From the NCBI GenBank assembly GCA_013398615.1, contig VZSR01000479.1:1522689-1586688 (forward strand): 64,000 nucleotides of DNA, in the 5' to 3' direction. The notes under the pieces are model-generated. The model made no database searches. It was not told where the DNA came from and saw only the letters and a program-made list of their open reading frames with translations. The position numbers were made by a program, and so were the translations under genes. The DNA comes from Brachypodius melanocephalos. Its lineage: Eukaryota; Chordata; Aves; Passeriformes; Pycnonotidae. Shown piece after piece: positions 1-13,783 of this stretch; the first letter of the stretch is position 1; each line of letters starts with the position of its first letter.

Positions 1-872
1 GAGATCATGGGGGCAAAAGGAATAGTAAACTGCCTAGCAGTGCAGCAAACAATTTACCATGGTTGCCTTCTAGCAATGTCATTTATTATTGTTTGAGACA
101 GCTCAAGCCAGTTATACCAGTTAAAACACTTCAGCCAGCCTAAAAGTTATACTCTTTCAGGCTTTCACTAGGAAAAAAAAAGCAAACAAACCAAAAAAAA
201 AACCCCAACCCTCCCCCAAAATCAAAACCTCTTTCAATTCAATAATTACTAGGTGTATTTTCCATACTGCAATGACAGAGCTATGTATTTTTTTTTCAAG
301 GAAATCACTTTGGTAAGCATTTGTTATATAACACTGATCAGTAACCTTGTTTTCCGTTAATAACTCAAAAATAGAAGAAAAATCGGTGATACAAAACCCA
401 CCAGTTGATATTACCCTTTTAATTTCTTGTGCTTATCATTGTAAATAACAGGATTCACATTTTCCAAAATGCTTTGTGTTATAACAGAGCATTTGAAATA
501 ATCCATTTGGAAAGCAGTATCAAAAAGATTTTGATTTATGTCAGAGTGGCTGCCCATTTTTCAGAAAAAAATGATAGAATTCTTCTAGTAAACCTAATAA
601 AAGACTATTATGAATGACTGGTAGAACAAAAAGCTTGTTTTTCATGTTACAGTCAAAATGCACTATTAAAGTCTGAGATTTTAGTTTCTAATTTTTCCAT
701 TATTTCTGACCCTCAGAAGAAGTGCCTCTTTGGTGGGAACAGCTGAAAACCTGAAGGCAAAACCATCTTTCTTCAGAGGCCAAAGCAAAGTTTGGCCATC
801 TTCACAATGTAATTCTAAAAAAATCATAGAGAACCCACTTGACTAAAACATTTTAACCATTTTGTTTTGCTG

Positions 873-873
873 C

Positions 874-912
<39 letters not shown>

Positions 913-915
913 TTT
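873..915. repeat. (TTTA)n microsatellite
   Basis: About ten uninterrupted tandem copies of TTTA, ending in TTTTC. Runs of this length are usually length-polymorphic. Confidence 0.95.
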
Positions 916-1489
916 TCAACTTTTCCCTATTTCCTGTTCCTCCAAACACAAACTCAGGTAATACCACTAAGAATTTACTCATGATGAATTCCGGTATGGT
1001 TTGTGCGCATGCAACCTGTAATAGATAGGCAATTCTTGGCCTGGATCAATCAATCTTTCCATTTTATGGAAACAAGAACTTTCCAGGACAGGTACAGGCT
1101 CAGAGAGAGAGAGAGGAAGGGAGGGAGGTAAGGGATGTAAATATCCTGCCTTTCCCAATTGCATCCTTTAAATTCCCCAGCAGCTCACAAGACTCCCCCA
1201 GGCCAACAGAGCAGAGAATTTTATGTCCTTGTTTTGTTTTTTTCCATTAAATGCAAATAAAACCATTGAACTTTCTTTGTATAAAGAAAGCTAAGTGTGT
1301 AAATATTTGAAGGAACATGGAAACAAAACTCTCATGGTTACCAGTAAAATAGACTTTAAAATACATCACACTGTACCAGCTGGGACAATAAGAAGTCTAC
1401 ACCATTGTGACCAGACTTTAAATGGAAAATTTCATGGGACTGAGGAGGGCCTGTGTGCTCTACCCTGTGACCACGTGAAGGCAAAATAA

Positions 1490-1512
1490 AGCTAAATGCA
1501 CAGCATTTAGCT
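1490..1512. other. Short perfect hairpin
   Basis: AGCTAAATGC and its exact reverse complement GCATTTAGCT are separated by three bases (ACA). A ten-base stem with a short loop is expected about once by chance in a window this size, so no function is implied. Confidence 0.6.
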
Positions 1513-4500
1513 CAAAATATGGCCCATAGACTCAAGACAGGATACTCGGAGTCCTTGACTGCCCAAATCTGTACAAGATAAGACATAAGCAGCAGGTTTC
1601 AGGGAAGCTGGTGGGCTGCAGTCTCATCCTGGGCTTATCCACACTCTCACCTGGCATTCTTTCGCTCTTGGTGCTGCACAGCAGGGTGAGGTCTGAGACC
1701 GGCTCAGTCATTAACACCCAGCCAAGCCCAGAAGCATTCTTTGGATGCTTTATTGGATCAAAATCAACAGACCTTGGAGTGCCTCAGGACCAGAGGACTC
1801 TGAACAGCACAGACAAATGCAAAGCCCCATTTTTCTAACAGCTTCCCTCATTTAATAAAATCACAGTGTTTTGTCACTGGAAAGAATTCTGGTAATGATC
1901 AAGCCTGTATTACACTTAGTGTCATGCTCAACCTTGCCCTTTTATTTTGAAATCTAAATTTATCTAAACATACTGATGTTAGATGTTGTGACCTAAATCA
2001 TCTGCACTGTCTTACCTCTCAAATGACTATGGCAGTTTTCAGAGTGAGTACACACTTGGAAGAACACAATATTTTAATTACTGCTATTTAAAAGCATCAA
2101 TTAACATAAGAAGAACAACATTTCGATATTGGGTGCTTCAGTGGTGGGGTTTTTCTCCTTGAAAAGAGAGAACTGCTACCAGCAACCTTTTGTCTTCAGT
2201 CTAAGTAAATAAACTCAGAATCAAGTAAATTCATGATTTGCATGACAGTGAACTAAGGAAAAAAAAAATCAATCACTCTCATGGGATTGTCACTCTTCAA
2301 ATTGACCAAGGTTGCTCACCTTTGAGAATAAACTATTTTCTAAAAGAGTCAATCTCAAAGACTTTGAACAAGCAAGTTGCTTTCAACTTAATGAAAGCAA
2401 GGTTTACATTATATTGGATTTGTGTTTGCTGTCTAATGTGGTAACAATGAAGCATAGCTAAACATTTGAATGAAATGAAATAGAAGGCATCTTTGATTTG
2501 CAGAAAGTCAACCCAAGTGCAATTTTACTTTGAGGCAGAGGTATAATGTGGAGTGGATGCTCTCAGAAAGGCTCTTTAAAAGTTTCGTATTGGTTTTTGT
2601 TAACTTTGTAAGCTTCTACTTTTCAGCTTCTGGGTTGTTCTTTTTGGATATATGACATAAAAATCACTGGGAGTGACAGCATTTCCCCACTGCCAGAATT
2701 GTTCCAAATGTTTGGAACACTAGAAATACTTCTGCTGAAAACAGCAAATGCCAAGTGTCAGTAGTACTACAAAGTACATCATACATGTCATATCATGTAT
2801 CATATCATATTCTCATGATATTCTAAATCTACACATAGATATTGACCTGTGCTTGCTAATATGCATCCATGTAAATGAAAAACCTGCACTAAGTATATCC
2901 TAAACCATTCATTTAATTGTTGACAAAACTTCAGTTTGTAAAACAGTCTTTGTTTTCATCTATTTTTAAACTTGAAGTCACATTACAGGATCTTCTTTCT
3001 TCACTTGAACCTTCTGCAGGTGACAGTAAACACAGAATATTCCACCTACTTTTCTCAGAAGCCATCATGCAATGCTGTGTGTAATGTCAAAACAAGCATT
3101 TTAGAATAGTACTGTAGTTTTAAACTGGACCTTTTCCCCCATTTTAACACAAGCCATAAACATTTACTTGGAAAATTCAACTTGCACACAATTCACACAG
3201 TAACTCTAATGTCACTGAAGCAACCTTCTCCTATGTAAAATTTTTTTTGAGTTTACATAACACATACTTAAGTTATCCAAATTCCTCTTGAAAACAAAGC
3301 TGAGCAAACCAGCAGACAATTTTCTTTGGTAAACACAGCCTGCATTGCACACAGGCATTCATGGCACATGGTCTCACAGGCACACACAGACTGCCCCTCT
3401 CCTGCCTGGAACTGTCAGGCTCAGGGTGTTTGATTTTGTTAGGACTCTGTAGGGTGATGCCAGCAGGAAACTGATAAAGAGGTTTTAACTTGAAGATGAA
3501 CAAGTAAATAGCCTGATAATGATCCCATATTTGTTTAACATCATAAGTACTTTTACTGGCCAGGCATTGTCTTCAGAGGAATCCTTAGAGGGCTTCTAAA
3601 CCTTGCTCAATTCATCAGTCTTTATCATCCTAACAAAACCATATTTGATTCATCTCAGATTTTAACCAGGCCAAATCTGATTCATTCACAAACAGCTGGT
3701 GCTTCCATGCTTTTCCATTTTCTTTCAATGATCATATATCCTGGTGGGAATAATGTCTTAGCCAGATTTCTGGAATAAGTAAAATCTTTCTCTCACACAT
3801 GCATATTCAACATTTGCATTTCTATGTGGAAATAGTGCTTGGATTCATGCACATCAATTTTCTCAGACTCAGACTTTGAACTCAGCTATTTTCTAGAATT
3901 TATGTTAATGGTCTGTAGATGCTGGCAAAGCTTCATTGGTGTCCAGCCCATCTCCAGCCTCACTCCAGTAAAAAACCAAACAATGTACCCTGTCTGGTTG
4001 TCACAAGGATACAGGAGGGAACATGGAATCAGAAAATGCAAACAGACTCTTTTATCTCTGGGGGAGAAAAATTACCATCCTCCTGTGTATTTGCACAATG
4101 GATTGACCAAGGATGAGCAAAAGCCTCTATATTGTAAAATGGTATAAATAATAAAAGTGATCTCTATGTCTGCTTTTCATTTAGAATTATTGTAATTATG
4201 GGATCTAGAAGAGCAGAAAAATCTTTGTTTGAGGAAGCCATGACTTGTACAAAAGAGAACAGTGAAAAGCCATTACAGCCAGCCAGACTCTGCCTTCTCT
4301 AGGGCTGTAATTGAGTGCTAACACCCTTAACCCAGGTCTGCAAGGCAAATAGTCCTCAGCCATCAATGTCATTTGGAATGATGGATTTTTAAATATCCAC
4401 CATTGTGAGAAACTAAGGCTTTAATCTATATTAACAAGTCATTTGGTGCAATCAATTGTTGCAGTAGCTAGTAGCTGAGGTTCCTGTATGTGCACTGTAT

Positions 4501-7500
4501 GTGCTTCCCATGTCTTATTCTGGGATGCATTCAGCCTTGTACCCTGCTGCCATCCCTAAATAAATATCTGAGGAGTACACAAGAGGCCAGTTACTTGTTT
4601 GGACTTTTCTTTCGTGGACTGGGATGCATTTTGTGCCCCCATGGAAAGAATTTTCAGAATTTATTTCCTTTGTAAAAAAATCTGCTTTACACTTCTAAAC
4701 ACTTTCTGGATTTGGAGCAGTGAGTGGGGTCAAGGTGGCACAGGTGAGGGCAGTCAGGGCAAAACCTGCTGCTGTTCTGAACTAACACTGATGAAGACAA
4801 AGTCAACTTCTATCCAAGTTCTCTGCCAAGTAAATAGCAGCTAAAAATAGGCAGGAAATATATGTGGATTTGTTGACAAGAAAGAAAGAGAAGCTGGCAA
4901 AGGAGGCACAGCCATGGGGACACAGGCTCAGCACGGATCAAGGGGACGGGGGGGCAGTGAGAGGGAGCAGAGCACAGCAGAGGTTCAACACCTCTGTGAA
5001 ATGGCTGCTCTTTTAACAACTGGTTCCACACTGAACTACACTGAAATAACTCCAGATGTATAATGGAAGTTAACTTCTTGCATTAAATATAACTCCATGA
5101 AACTGCAATTCTCCAAAGTACATTTTTGAGAATACCCTTTGAAAATAAGCTTCCAATGTATTGTCTCTAAATGGATGAGTTATTTTAAAAAATCTGAAGA
5201 AAATACTTGCTGGAGTATCAGCCAAAGCAGTGTTGCTCCAAAGACACTTTTTTCCTAAATTTAAGGTGGAAATCACAACTTGAAAATTGTTTAAAACCCT
5301 TTGAAAATATCCTAATTCCCTTCTTCTGTATTCATGCTTATGAATATAAATCAGGACTAGGAGAATGAGCACTAGGTCAGTTGTTAACACTTTTTTTCAC
5401 CCTTGATGAACCAAAGAGTTTGAATAAGCTGCAATCAATTTAAATGTTACTCTATATCTACAGCCAAGTATTTGTCTTCACTTTTTTTTTGTTTTTGAAC
5501 TAACTAAATCATGTGGATGGTCACTTTTAATATGTCTAAGGATAAATTAACATAAAGGTTTTGAGACCTATGGCAGTGATCCCACGTAAGAAAATTGAGA
5601 GGACATAAAACATACTGGCTCAAAAGAGAGTTTCATTTCTTTACAGGAAATCTTCAAAAGCAAATCCTCCCTCAGTTGCTTTCCAACACGACAGAGGAGA
5701 TGCCAATTCCAACTTCATCAGCATTGTACCCTGAAAACTCCATCATTATGTAGTACAGCTGTGGTGCGGCTCTCCTCCGTCTTTATTTCCATGTATTTTA
5801 AGGATGAGTATGTAGAAAGGGAACTGATCTCGAAATACCATGAGAATTTTCTGATCAACTTCTGGGTATTCTTTTAGAGAAGGTATCTGAACTAAATTGA
5901 TGGTATTGAACAGGAGCAATTCAAATATACAGGTCTGCAGGTAGAGTAGCAGTGAGTGCCTGACACTGCTGGCTGGTTTCCTGCAGATCAGCGTGGTGCA
6001 GTGTTCTCCCTGGGAGAAACAGGAAACTCACAGCAAATGCAAGGGCTGAAGCAGAAAATATTGCTATCAATTCTGAATATCATCAGGCACGAGACACACA
6101 AAAATCCTGGCTCAGAAAGGGATGGAGAGAGGCATTTAGAAAATTTAGATGCAATAATGAGACTGCACTCCTTTAAATTTAATTCATTATGTTTCAAAGT
6201 CTGACAGCTCCGGAGATTTTTCCTTTTTCCTCTTTTCCCTGGTAGTGCTTACAATTGTTACTAGGCTTTGTACATAAGAATAAATTAAAAACTGCAGCAG
6301 GTCAATGCATCCAGATGGAAAAGCAATAAATTAGTGCTACAATCCTTAACAAGGGAGAGGCATCCCTGTCTCCCATGCAATGGTAAACTTCCCTGAGGAA
6401 AGCATTTTTATATTTCATATCTACAAAGGCCTGTTCACTCCAGCCTGAGAATTTGTCTCTATTTTCAAATGCCCTGCCCACAAGGAAGAGCTGCCAGGAT
6501 GTAGTTTGCATGAGGTTAATGGATCAGACTTTGACTTTACATTTTTGTGTCCAAGAGTAAGTAAATAAAGCAGCAGGTCATTCAGCTTTCAAAGGTGGAG
6601 GCCAAATATGACTTGAATTGCACTACCAGTGTTCACTGAAAAACACATTTCATTTTTTGCTCAAATGTTGCTACACCAGCTTGTATAAAGTGACCAAATC
6701 AACATCTTTCATGCCCATCCATCTGGATCCATTTCCAAAGGCTCCATAAGATGAAAAATCATGACAGAGCTTCCTGTTATGGTCAGTCAAGACACTTTTT
6801 CAGGAAAGAGTTCTGTGATAATTTAAAATGTTTTTCAGAGGTTTTACTGTATAGCAATGACTATAACTCACTTGTTTGCAAATGCCTTCTCTGTTGCTAA
6901 TCAGTTCAGTCATAAACCTTCCTAATTTCAAGTGTTGTCACCATGAATTCCAAATATTTGAGCAAGCAGTATAATAGTGCTTATGCTGCAAGGTCACGCT
7001 GCACTGTTCACTATACGTACAATAACTCCATGTGGACTGGATTCTCACTATTATTTTATTTGCAATATTCTACTTACATTATTCAACTTCATATTTTATT
7101 TTGATAATTGGCAGTGCAAAAGCTGAAGGGCAAATCTGATTTCAGCATAGAACAGAAATAGAAGTGTGGTAATTACACCAGACATTAGGCCTATTTATAA
7201 TGTTTAGTGGTGGTAGTTCAGCCTAAGATCACTTCTGTCCTTTGGAATGACCCACACAACATAATTCAGAGTTCATGTGCAAGATGAAATTATGTTTATT
7301 TTATACTATTATTTCAAAATATAATAAATTAATAGTGCACTAAGTTAATGCATCCTGATACTCATTTGGGCACATCTGTAGCATGTGCAGTTCCCCCCAG
7401 TTCTCACTGGGCTTTGTGTCTCTCTAAAACAAATGTGTGCATGCTCATGTACCTCCCTCTTCTGCCCTAAGGTGACATTGGCAGGGCATTGCTTCTTTGT

Positions 7501-8302
7501 GGCACTTATCCCCTCACCCAGGAGGTGGAGTTCTTGGTAGAGATAATCACAAATTGAACATGATATTTATTTTAGTCAGATAAGAAGGTGGATGCCATTG
7601 CTCTGAGCAGATGTAAGAATTCCAGCCCTCCCTTCTCCATCCTAGGTACCAATCCTGGCCTGGAATCATGGCAGCCTGGGCACAGACATAATCCACAACA
7701 ATCTGAAAGTTAACTTGACTTAACTTGGCCATCGAGTTTTCTAGAAAAGAAAATCCAAACAAAACTGGTACTAAGGCACACATCAAATCACAGTGCTAAA
7801 GGAGACATAGTGGGAGGCTGACATGAGATGAAGTTTTTGATTTAATTGACTTTATTCTGTCTCATGTTTACACAATCGAGCAAACTCACTTCATATGAAT
7901 TCATTAATGACAAAGGTGACAGATAAACTTGTCTTGATCAGCTACTGGTTTTATTTTTTTTCTTTTAACACTACTGTTGTTTGGGTAAAGCAGACCAACA
8001 AAAGGCGTCTACATGTGATCAAATGTTTTTGTGTGAGCTAAGCAATAGCATAGATTAGGACAAACTGAAGGCAGGAATTGATTACCTTTAACAGCTTTAG
8101 CCAGTTAACAAAAGCCAGAGTGCCTTCAGCTGTGATCTGCTGATTTACAGTTGCAATACCACCTGAAATACACATGTGTTCACTAAAGCACAGAAAAAGA
8201 TAATTCAACAAGCCATTGTGTAAAATCTTTCTGTCCTGATATTGTTGAAAATCCATAAAACACAATTGTGAAGCTACCGATGCTAATTACCTTCTCCCCC
8301 CG

Positions 8303-8349
8303 AAAAATGAAAAAAAAAAAAAAAAGGAAAAAAGAAAAAAAAAGCAAAA
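8303..8349. repeat. A-rich low-complexity tract
   Basis: A nearly pure adenine tract broken by a few G residues, next to a C run at 8296-8301. It could be a retrotransposon tail, but no element body is recognisable beside it. Confidence 0.85.
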
Positions 8350-11300
8350 CCCAGTTGATTTAGTGCTGGCAAAGATGCCAAATTGACAAGCCATCACTGT
8401 CCTGGCAGCCAGAGCACAAACAGGTGGATGTAGCTGGAACACACTTGCCCAGTGACAGCTCAGAGTGAACCTGGCACCACACCAGTTCTAAGGGTTGGCA
8501 AATCATAGAAGTAAAAACCATCATCTTAAGTCTCTTGACTCTGACCAAATAATCCAGTGGAATAAGAAAGGTTAACAAAGGAAAATATGTTACAGTCCTT
8601 CAGAATGATGCCAGTGCTAAAATAATCACCCATCCTCCCTAAGGCACATCAGGAAGGGGCGATCCACTCTCCCCAGCACCCATGGAGTGTTTGTGTTAGT
8701 AAGACCCTCTCCCTTTATTGCCTCAGGAAAAGGCCAATACCAGTGAATCCAGAGAAATGTTATCAAACCAAGACGGGATTTTTTGGGCATCTCCCTCGTT
8801 GTTAATTTTAAATATCAGCAGTCTGTGCTTGATACCGTACAGAACTGACCCAAGATGAAACTCTTCCTTTAATTCTGAGGTAGACAGGGTGCTCCCAAAA
8901 TGTGATTCGCCTAGAAATCATATGCTGTGCAAGGAAATACAGATCTACATGTGGAAAGGGATTTATTACATGAAATAAAATACTTACCAATTAGATAATT
9001 ATTTAAATGCCTCACAGAGGAAAAAGAAGAGGCAAAATATTTTTATAACGATTTGGAAGAAAGAAGCTGGTCAAAGTTTTTCTTTCCTATTTACCTTCAA
9101 GGCGAGCTGCAAGGTAGATCTGTTTGGTGTGGCTGCAGGACAGGTTGCTTTGAGATAATGAATTAGCTGAGGATGTTTAAGTTCTGATGGATGTTTCATT
9201 TAATATCTATCTGGGCACTCTGTCTCCTGGACAAGTGCCTAAAGTCAAATTCCGTGCAGTAAAACATTTCAGATTTTATGTTAGCTAAAGATGTATAACT
9301 AGCACATAATTTGCAAAGTGATGTTTAAGGGAGAGACTTCAAAAATTATTTTGGTACCATATTTCCCTCTCTGGCCTTCTTTTTAAAGCAGATGTTGGAT
9401 TTATTTTGTATGCACAGCTGAAGGGCCACACTCAGGCCCAGTGTACAGGAGTAACATGGTCTCAGCAGATGTGAACTGCTAAGCAGGGTAGAGATTGGTG
9501 AAATCGAGAGAAACATGGAGGCACAGTAAACACAAGAATGAGCAAAAGAGATGCACAAATGCCCCAAAATTGTGAGCACCACAGATAAGGTCAGATGCTG
9601 TTACATACTCAGTGTTGGACTGAAGGAGCAGCCTGCTCTTGTACAGGAGTCCCAGCAAGAGAAGGGTTAAAAATATTAAAAATATGTGGGAGGCAGAAAA
9701 GTACATTTGTGCCTCTCAAGTCTGGATGGCCATTAGCAAAATTCTTTGCTGCGTTTGCCCCATCTGCAGCTGAAACTCTGATGAGGTATTGCAGAAACAG
9801 GTTCCTGCACAATCCCCAAACTCCAGAGGAGTTTAGATTTGTCACCAAGTCTTCCAAACCTCAAGAGCAGCACAGCTGCATTCTCTTTCCCAATACACAA
9901 CTTAGTGAGAGATGAGCTCTGTTTGTGTGTGTGCACATACAGAATTTTGTTTATATGTAAATGCCTGAAAAAATTTGGAACTACAACTAGCGACATGTAG
10001 AACCGTGATGAAAAAGTAGCTGCTTCTGAAAAGTGGGTTTTGATGAATTTTGTATGATCTCTTTAAAGATTCTCTAATGCATATTTCAAAAGATGTTTCA
10101 ATACTGTAAGTTTCGGATCGGCTCGTAACTGATAATTTAGATTTTTCCAAGACTATTCTCCTGCGGTATCTCCTTTCCTAACTGAGATTTAAATGTATAG
10201 TAGTTCTGAATGAAATCACAGGCTGAATATTAGATTACAGCATAGAAAACATCACAAAATACTTTGTTAATGCTAAATTAAAACCTCAGCTAAGGCAAAT
10301 TTACCAAAAGTATCTGGGAATACCAGAATTAGAGGCCTTTTGTGCTTAGCAGCTTTCTTGTGTGACTTGTTTCTAGTGCCTCTGTATAAAGAATGATCAA
10401 ACATTACCAATGACTTTAGCTCCTGAGATAGGCACAAACTGCAAAGAAATACATTATTTTTAAATCAGATTATTTTTTATGAAAATAATCCCAGATATTC
10501 CAGGATAAAAGCACAGCTCTGCCTCCTCCTGCCCACACCAGGACGTGGCCACAGTGCCACTGCTGCTGCACAAAGCTCAGGTTCCAGTCTCCAGAAGTTC
10601 TCAGTTCTCACTCAGGCACCGAAGCAAATCATTTCAGGGGGAGCTGAACTCCCTGGAAAATAGCAGCAAATGAAGAAACCTTCCTGGGCATGTTTAAAGC
10701 TGCTGCACCCCCTGAGTCACTGGAAGTGAAAGGGAAGCTAACAGCAGCACTGCCTTTTATCCAAGCCTTGGTTTGCCATCTCTCACTATAACAACAAATT
10801 GAACAAAGATCAACAAGAAATTCTGTCTAATGTAAAAAACCTAAATTAGTTTTATATTCTCCTAAGCCCATATTTATTCACACCACACTCCATTTCCCTG
10901 TGCCCAAAGCCTTTATTCCCCGAAAGGCTCAAACACAGAAGCAGCAAAAATGACACACAGGAAGAAGAAAGGCTCCAGGGTGAAGTTTCCCCAAAGTCTG
11001 CCTGCAGCAGGGGACAGATCAGCAGCAGAGCTGGTGGCTGTGGCACCCAGGCCTGTTGTTCAGCCCATACACATCAGATCTGTCAGCTCCATTTGTGGAT
11101 CACAGGAGGAGAGCAGAGTATCCAATGGAGAGCTGCAGGGCACAAAGGAAGCTCAGCTCCAAGAGGATCAGTCTGCTCTAGGGCAGAATCAAAGGGTCAG
11201 TCTCAGTTTCCTGAGAATCATGTCAGTCACTGCAATTATATGTTTTAAAAATAAGTGAGAAGTCTATTTTCTCTGCCCTTTAACAAGCTGATGCTAAGTA

Positions 11301-13587
11301 TTTGTCAATTCTCTGAATTCATGCTTTAATACACATAAAATCAAGATCACAAGTAAATCATAGATGAATGTAGAAATGTGTTTGTAAACCTTAGTTCCCC
11401 TGCCATGATAATTGCTTAATATCTGGCATTAATGAGGTTTTTTCTAATGCCAGATAACTGACATTTAAACCCATTTAAACATTAAGGTGCAGGCATTCAT
11501 GCAGAGGCAGAGGATTATTCAAACAGGAAGTAATACAGTTTTAAAGACAAATAAAATATTTGCTATCCTCCTGCAAAGGATGATCTGACTTAATCAAGGT
11601 TACACATGTAATACATTTTCATACTAGGCTTTTATAGCTATAGCATATGTATATTCAAAAGGTGAATAATTTTCAATTTAACATTGCAAATTTAATCTAT
11701 TAAATTAATTTAATAACAGAGCATCTTTAAAACTCTTGTAGAAAATCTAATACAGTTAATTTTACATTACTTTTGTTTAGTTTGCCTTCTTAGCTTGTAG
11801 GACATGAGTTAGAAATACTAGTTCTTTCAAGATACAAGTGTTCAAAATTAAAAATAAAATGCTGTAACTGCTTATATTGGGCCTTAATGTATTTTCTTAA
11901 CCCCTGATCAACTTATGTCAATATTAAAAAATCATCCTCAAACTTTCCTTGTAAGTAATAATCAATCTTTTCTGTCCAAATGACAAGCTGTTTTCTCATA
12001 CAGTGCCTGACTGTCTGCTGTGTGACAATGCATTGCTTCAAGGCAACATTAATAAAGACCAAAGGGATGTGTATGGGGCATTTCAAAGGGCTTAGAACAA
12101 AAATGTTCTTGGCTGGGGCTCCCTGACAAAGGAAAATCGTGACCTTTGCAATTAGTCTCAAAAAAATCATAATTACAAGAAGAATTGAATTTAATCTCGT
12201 GCTCTATAGGTCCATTAATTGCAGTAGACACCATGGCTTGTGTCACAGGTGTTACATGAACAAATGTAGGAGATAAGAAAAAAAAAATATTAATCAATGG
12301 TGTTGGACTTTACTAGAAAAGAAACAAAAAACCAAATAAGGCAAGTCACTGTAGTTTTATTCTGAATTTGGCCTCCTATTTCAAGCAATCACAAACACTT
12401 CTGTAAGAATATATAATGAAGTTGTAATAGTTTAAACCTTTAGACTTAATCACAGGGCAAAATTGCTAAGGGATTAGCACTGATCACTGTGAGAGCAGAA
12501 AAATCCCTGAAATGCAAGCAACAATGATCAGGCATAGATGGAATCAACAGGAATCTTTATCTTTATTTGATTTAGACATGGACTTGGCTTTTAGTGCACA
12601 ACATTTCAAAGAGAAGTCTCTGTTTCTGCAATAGTCTGGAGACTCGATTTGCCACAGAGCTAGAAGAAATCCCTCATCAGACCCAGGGCCCTGATTGTCT
12701 GGGAGATGTGGCACAGGCACTGCCCCAGCCACTTCCACCTCCCCACCATGATGAGGAACTGGCACCAGAGCCACTGCACATTGTTCTCAGCTAATTCCAC
12801 TGGAAGATAAGCTACCCTTAGCACTCAAAGCATTTTTTTCATGCCACAATATGAACATTTAATATCTGAAACACTTATTTCTTGTGAAACTATAATACTC
12901 AATTGTTACAGCTCTGGGAGTGACTCATTTAAATTTCTTAATTATTGCAAGCAACTTTGTCAACAAAACAACATTTTGAAGAGATTAACTTTTTTTTTTT
13001 TTAAAACAATAAAAGCTTTTGTGTCAGCCAGCAAGTCCTTAAAGGATTTCATCTGTTTTGCATTACTAAAATGCCAGAACGACTCAATATTCACAGGCAA
13101 AAATAAAATGTTTAAATAATGTGATGATTGTGACTCTCACTCAAATTCCACATTTGCTTTTGAAACGACAATGGCAAGATTTGTGCATTCTGTGAAGTAT
13201 CTACTAGACATTTTTTTTTCTTTTTTACTCACTGCATGCACAAACTGCTCAGTCAAAAGCAATGAATTTATATTTCACTGTGGTAGTTTCTTTTGCACAC
13301 TGATAAGCTACAAAACATTATGTTCCTCCAAAGTACTTTAAAAACAAATAAAAATGGGAAAGCCGATGTCTTTAATATTACCTCTACCATCATATTCTCT
13401 AAATGTAGTTACTCAAATATTCAAAAAAGATAAATGTCTCATGGCTGGTGTGGTGACAGCTTTATTTTAACTAACAAAGATATAAATTTTCTGCTTTCAG
13501 AAAACAGAATTATGTTTCATCACTTCTCTAAGGAATCCAGGGTTTCTTGACACTGAGGTTTGTTTATCTGCTTTCTTCTCTTTCTAG
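8350..13587. other. Non-coding stretch with GC-richer islands
   Basis: The DNA is AT-rich, with modestly GC-richer patches near 10500-10760, 10900-11180 and 12650-12790. Frames of 60-106 codons occur on both strands, for example around 9595-10150. They overlap one another, have no good start or splice context, and resemble nothing I know. A hairpin lies at 11421-11455. Confidence 0.55.
11421..11455. other. 11-bp stem hairpin
   Basis: ATCTGGCATTA at 11421-11431 is matched by its exact reverse complement at 11445-11455 across a 13-base loop that contains a T run. The stem is too short for a microRNA precursor as it stands. It may be chance or the remains of an inverted repeat. Confidence 0.5.
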
Positions 13588-13783
13588 ATATTCAAAGAGC
13601 TGAACAAAATCCAGGAGCCGCACTCAGCCAAGGGCTGGGAACAACCTGGCACTCCTGGGGACCCTGGGTGCACCCACCCTGCACCCATTGGTGCCTTTCC
13701 CTACAAAGTCGTCATCATCTGCCGTGGACAGGCGGACAGGTCCTTGCTTCTGGACAGGATGCATCAGAGATTTAATATTTTCT
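13588..13783 (+). CDS. Candidate 3'-terminal exon, unknown product (low confidence)
   Basis: A strong splice-acceptor-like tract (TTTCTTCTCTTTCTAG, ending at 13587) is followed at once by a stop-free frame of about 65 codons. The frame starts Ile-Phe-Lys-Glu-Leu-Asn and ends Arg-Phe-Asn-Ile-Phe before a TAG at 13781-13783. The acceptor's own TAG is an in-frame stop, so the frame could only be translated if spliced. The middle is Gly/Pro-rich and the end has a short hydrophobic stretch, KVVIIC. No good donor lies inside, so it would be a last coding exon. I do not recognise the peptide. The segment lies in a GC-richer patch, where open frames arise by chance more often, so this may be a false positive. 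Confidence 0.2.

Larger units (their letters stand above)
1..8302. other. AT-rich non-coding stretch
   Basis: No reading frame here is convincing: all are about 110 codons or shorter, and I recognise none. The stretch holds a TTTA microsatellite at 873-915, a GA-rich purine patch near 1099-1135, an A- and C-rich patch near 170-230 and a short perfect hairpin at 1490-1512. I see no retrotransposon body. It is probably intron or intergenic DNA. Confidence 0.6.
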
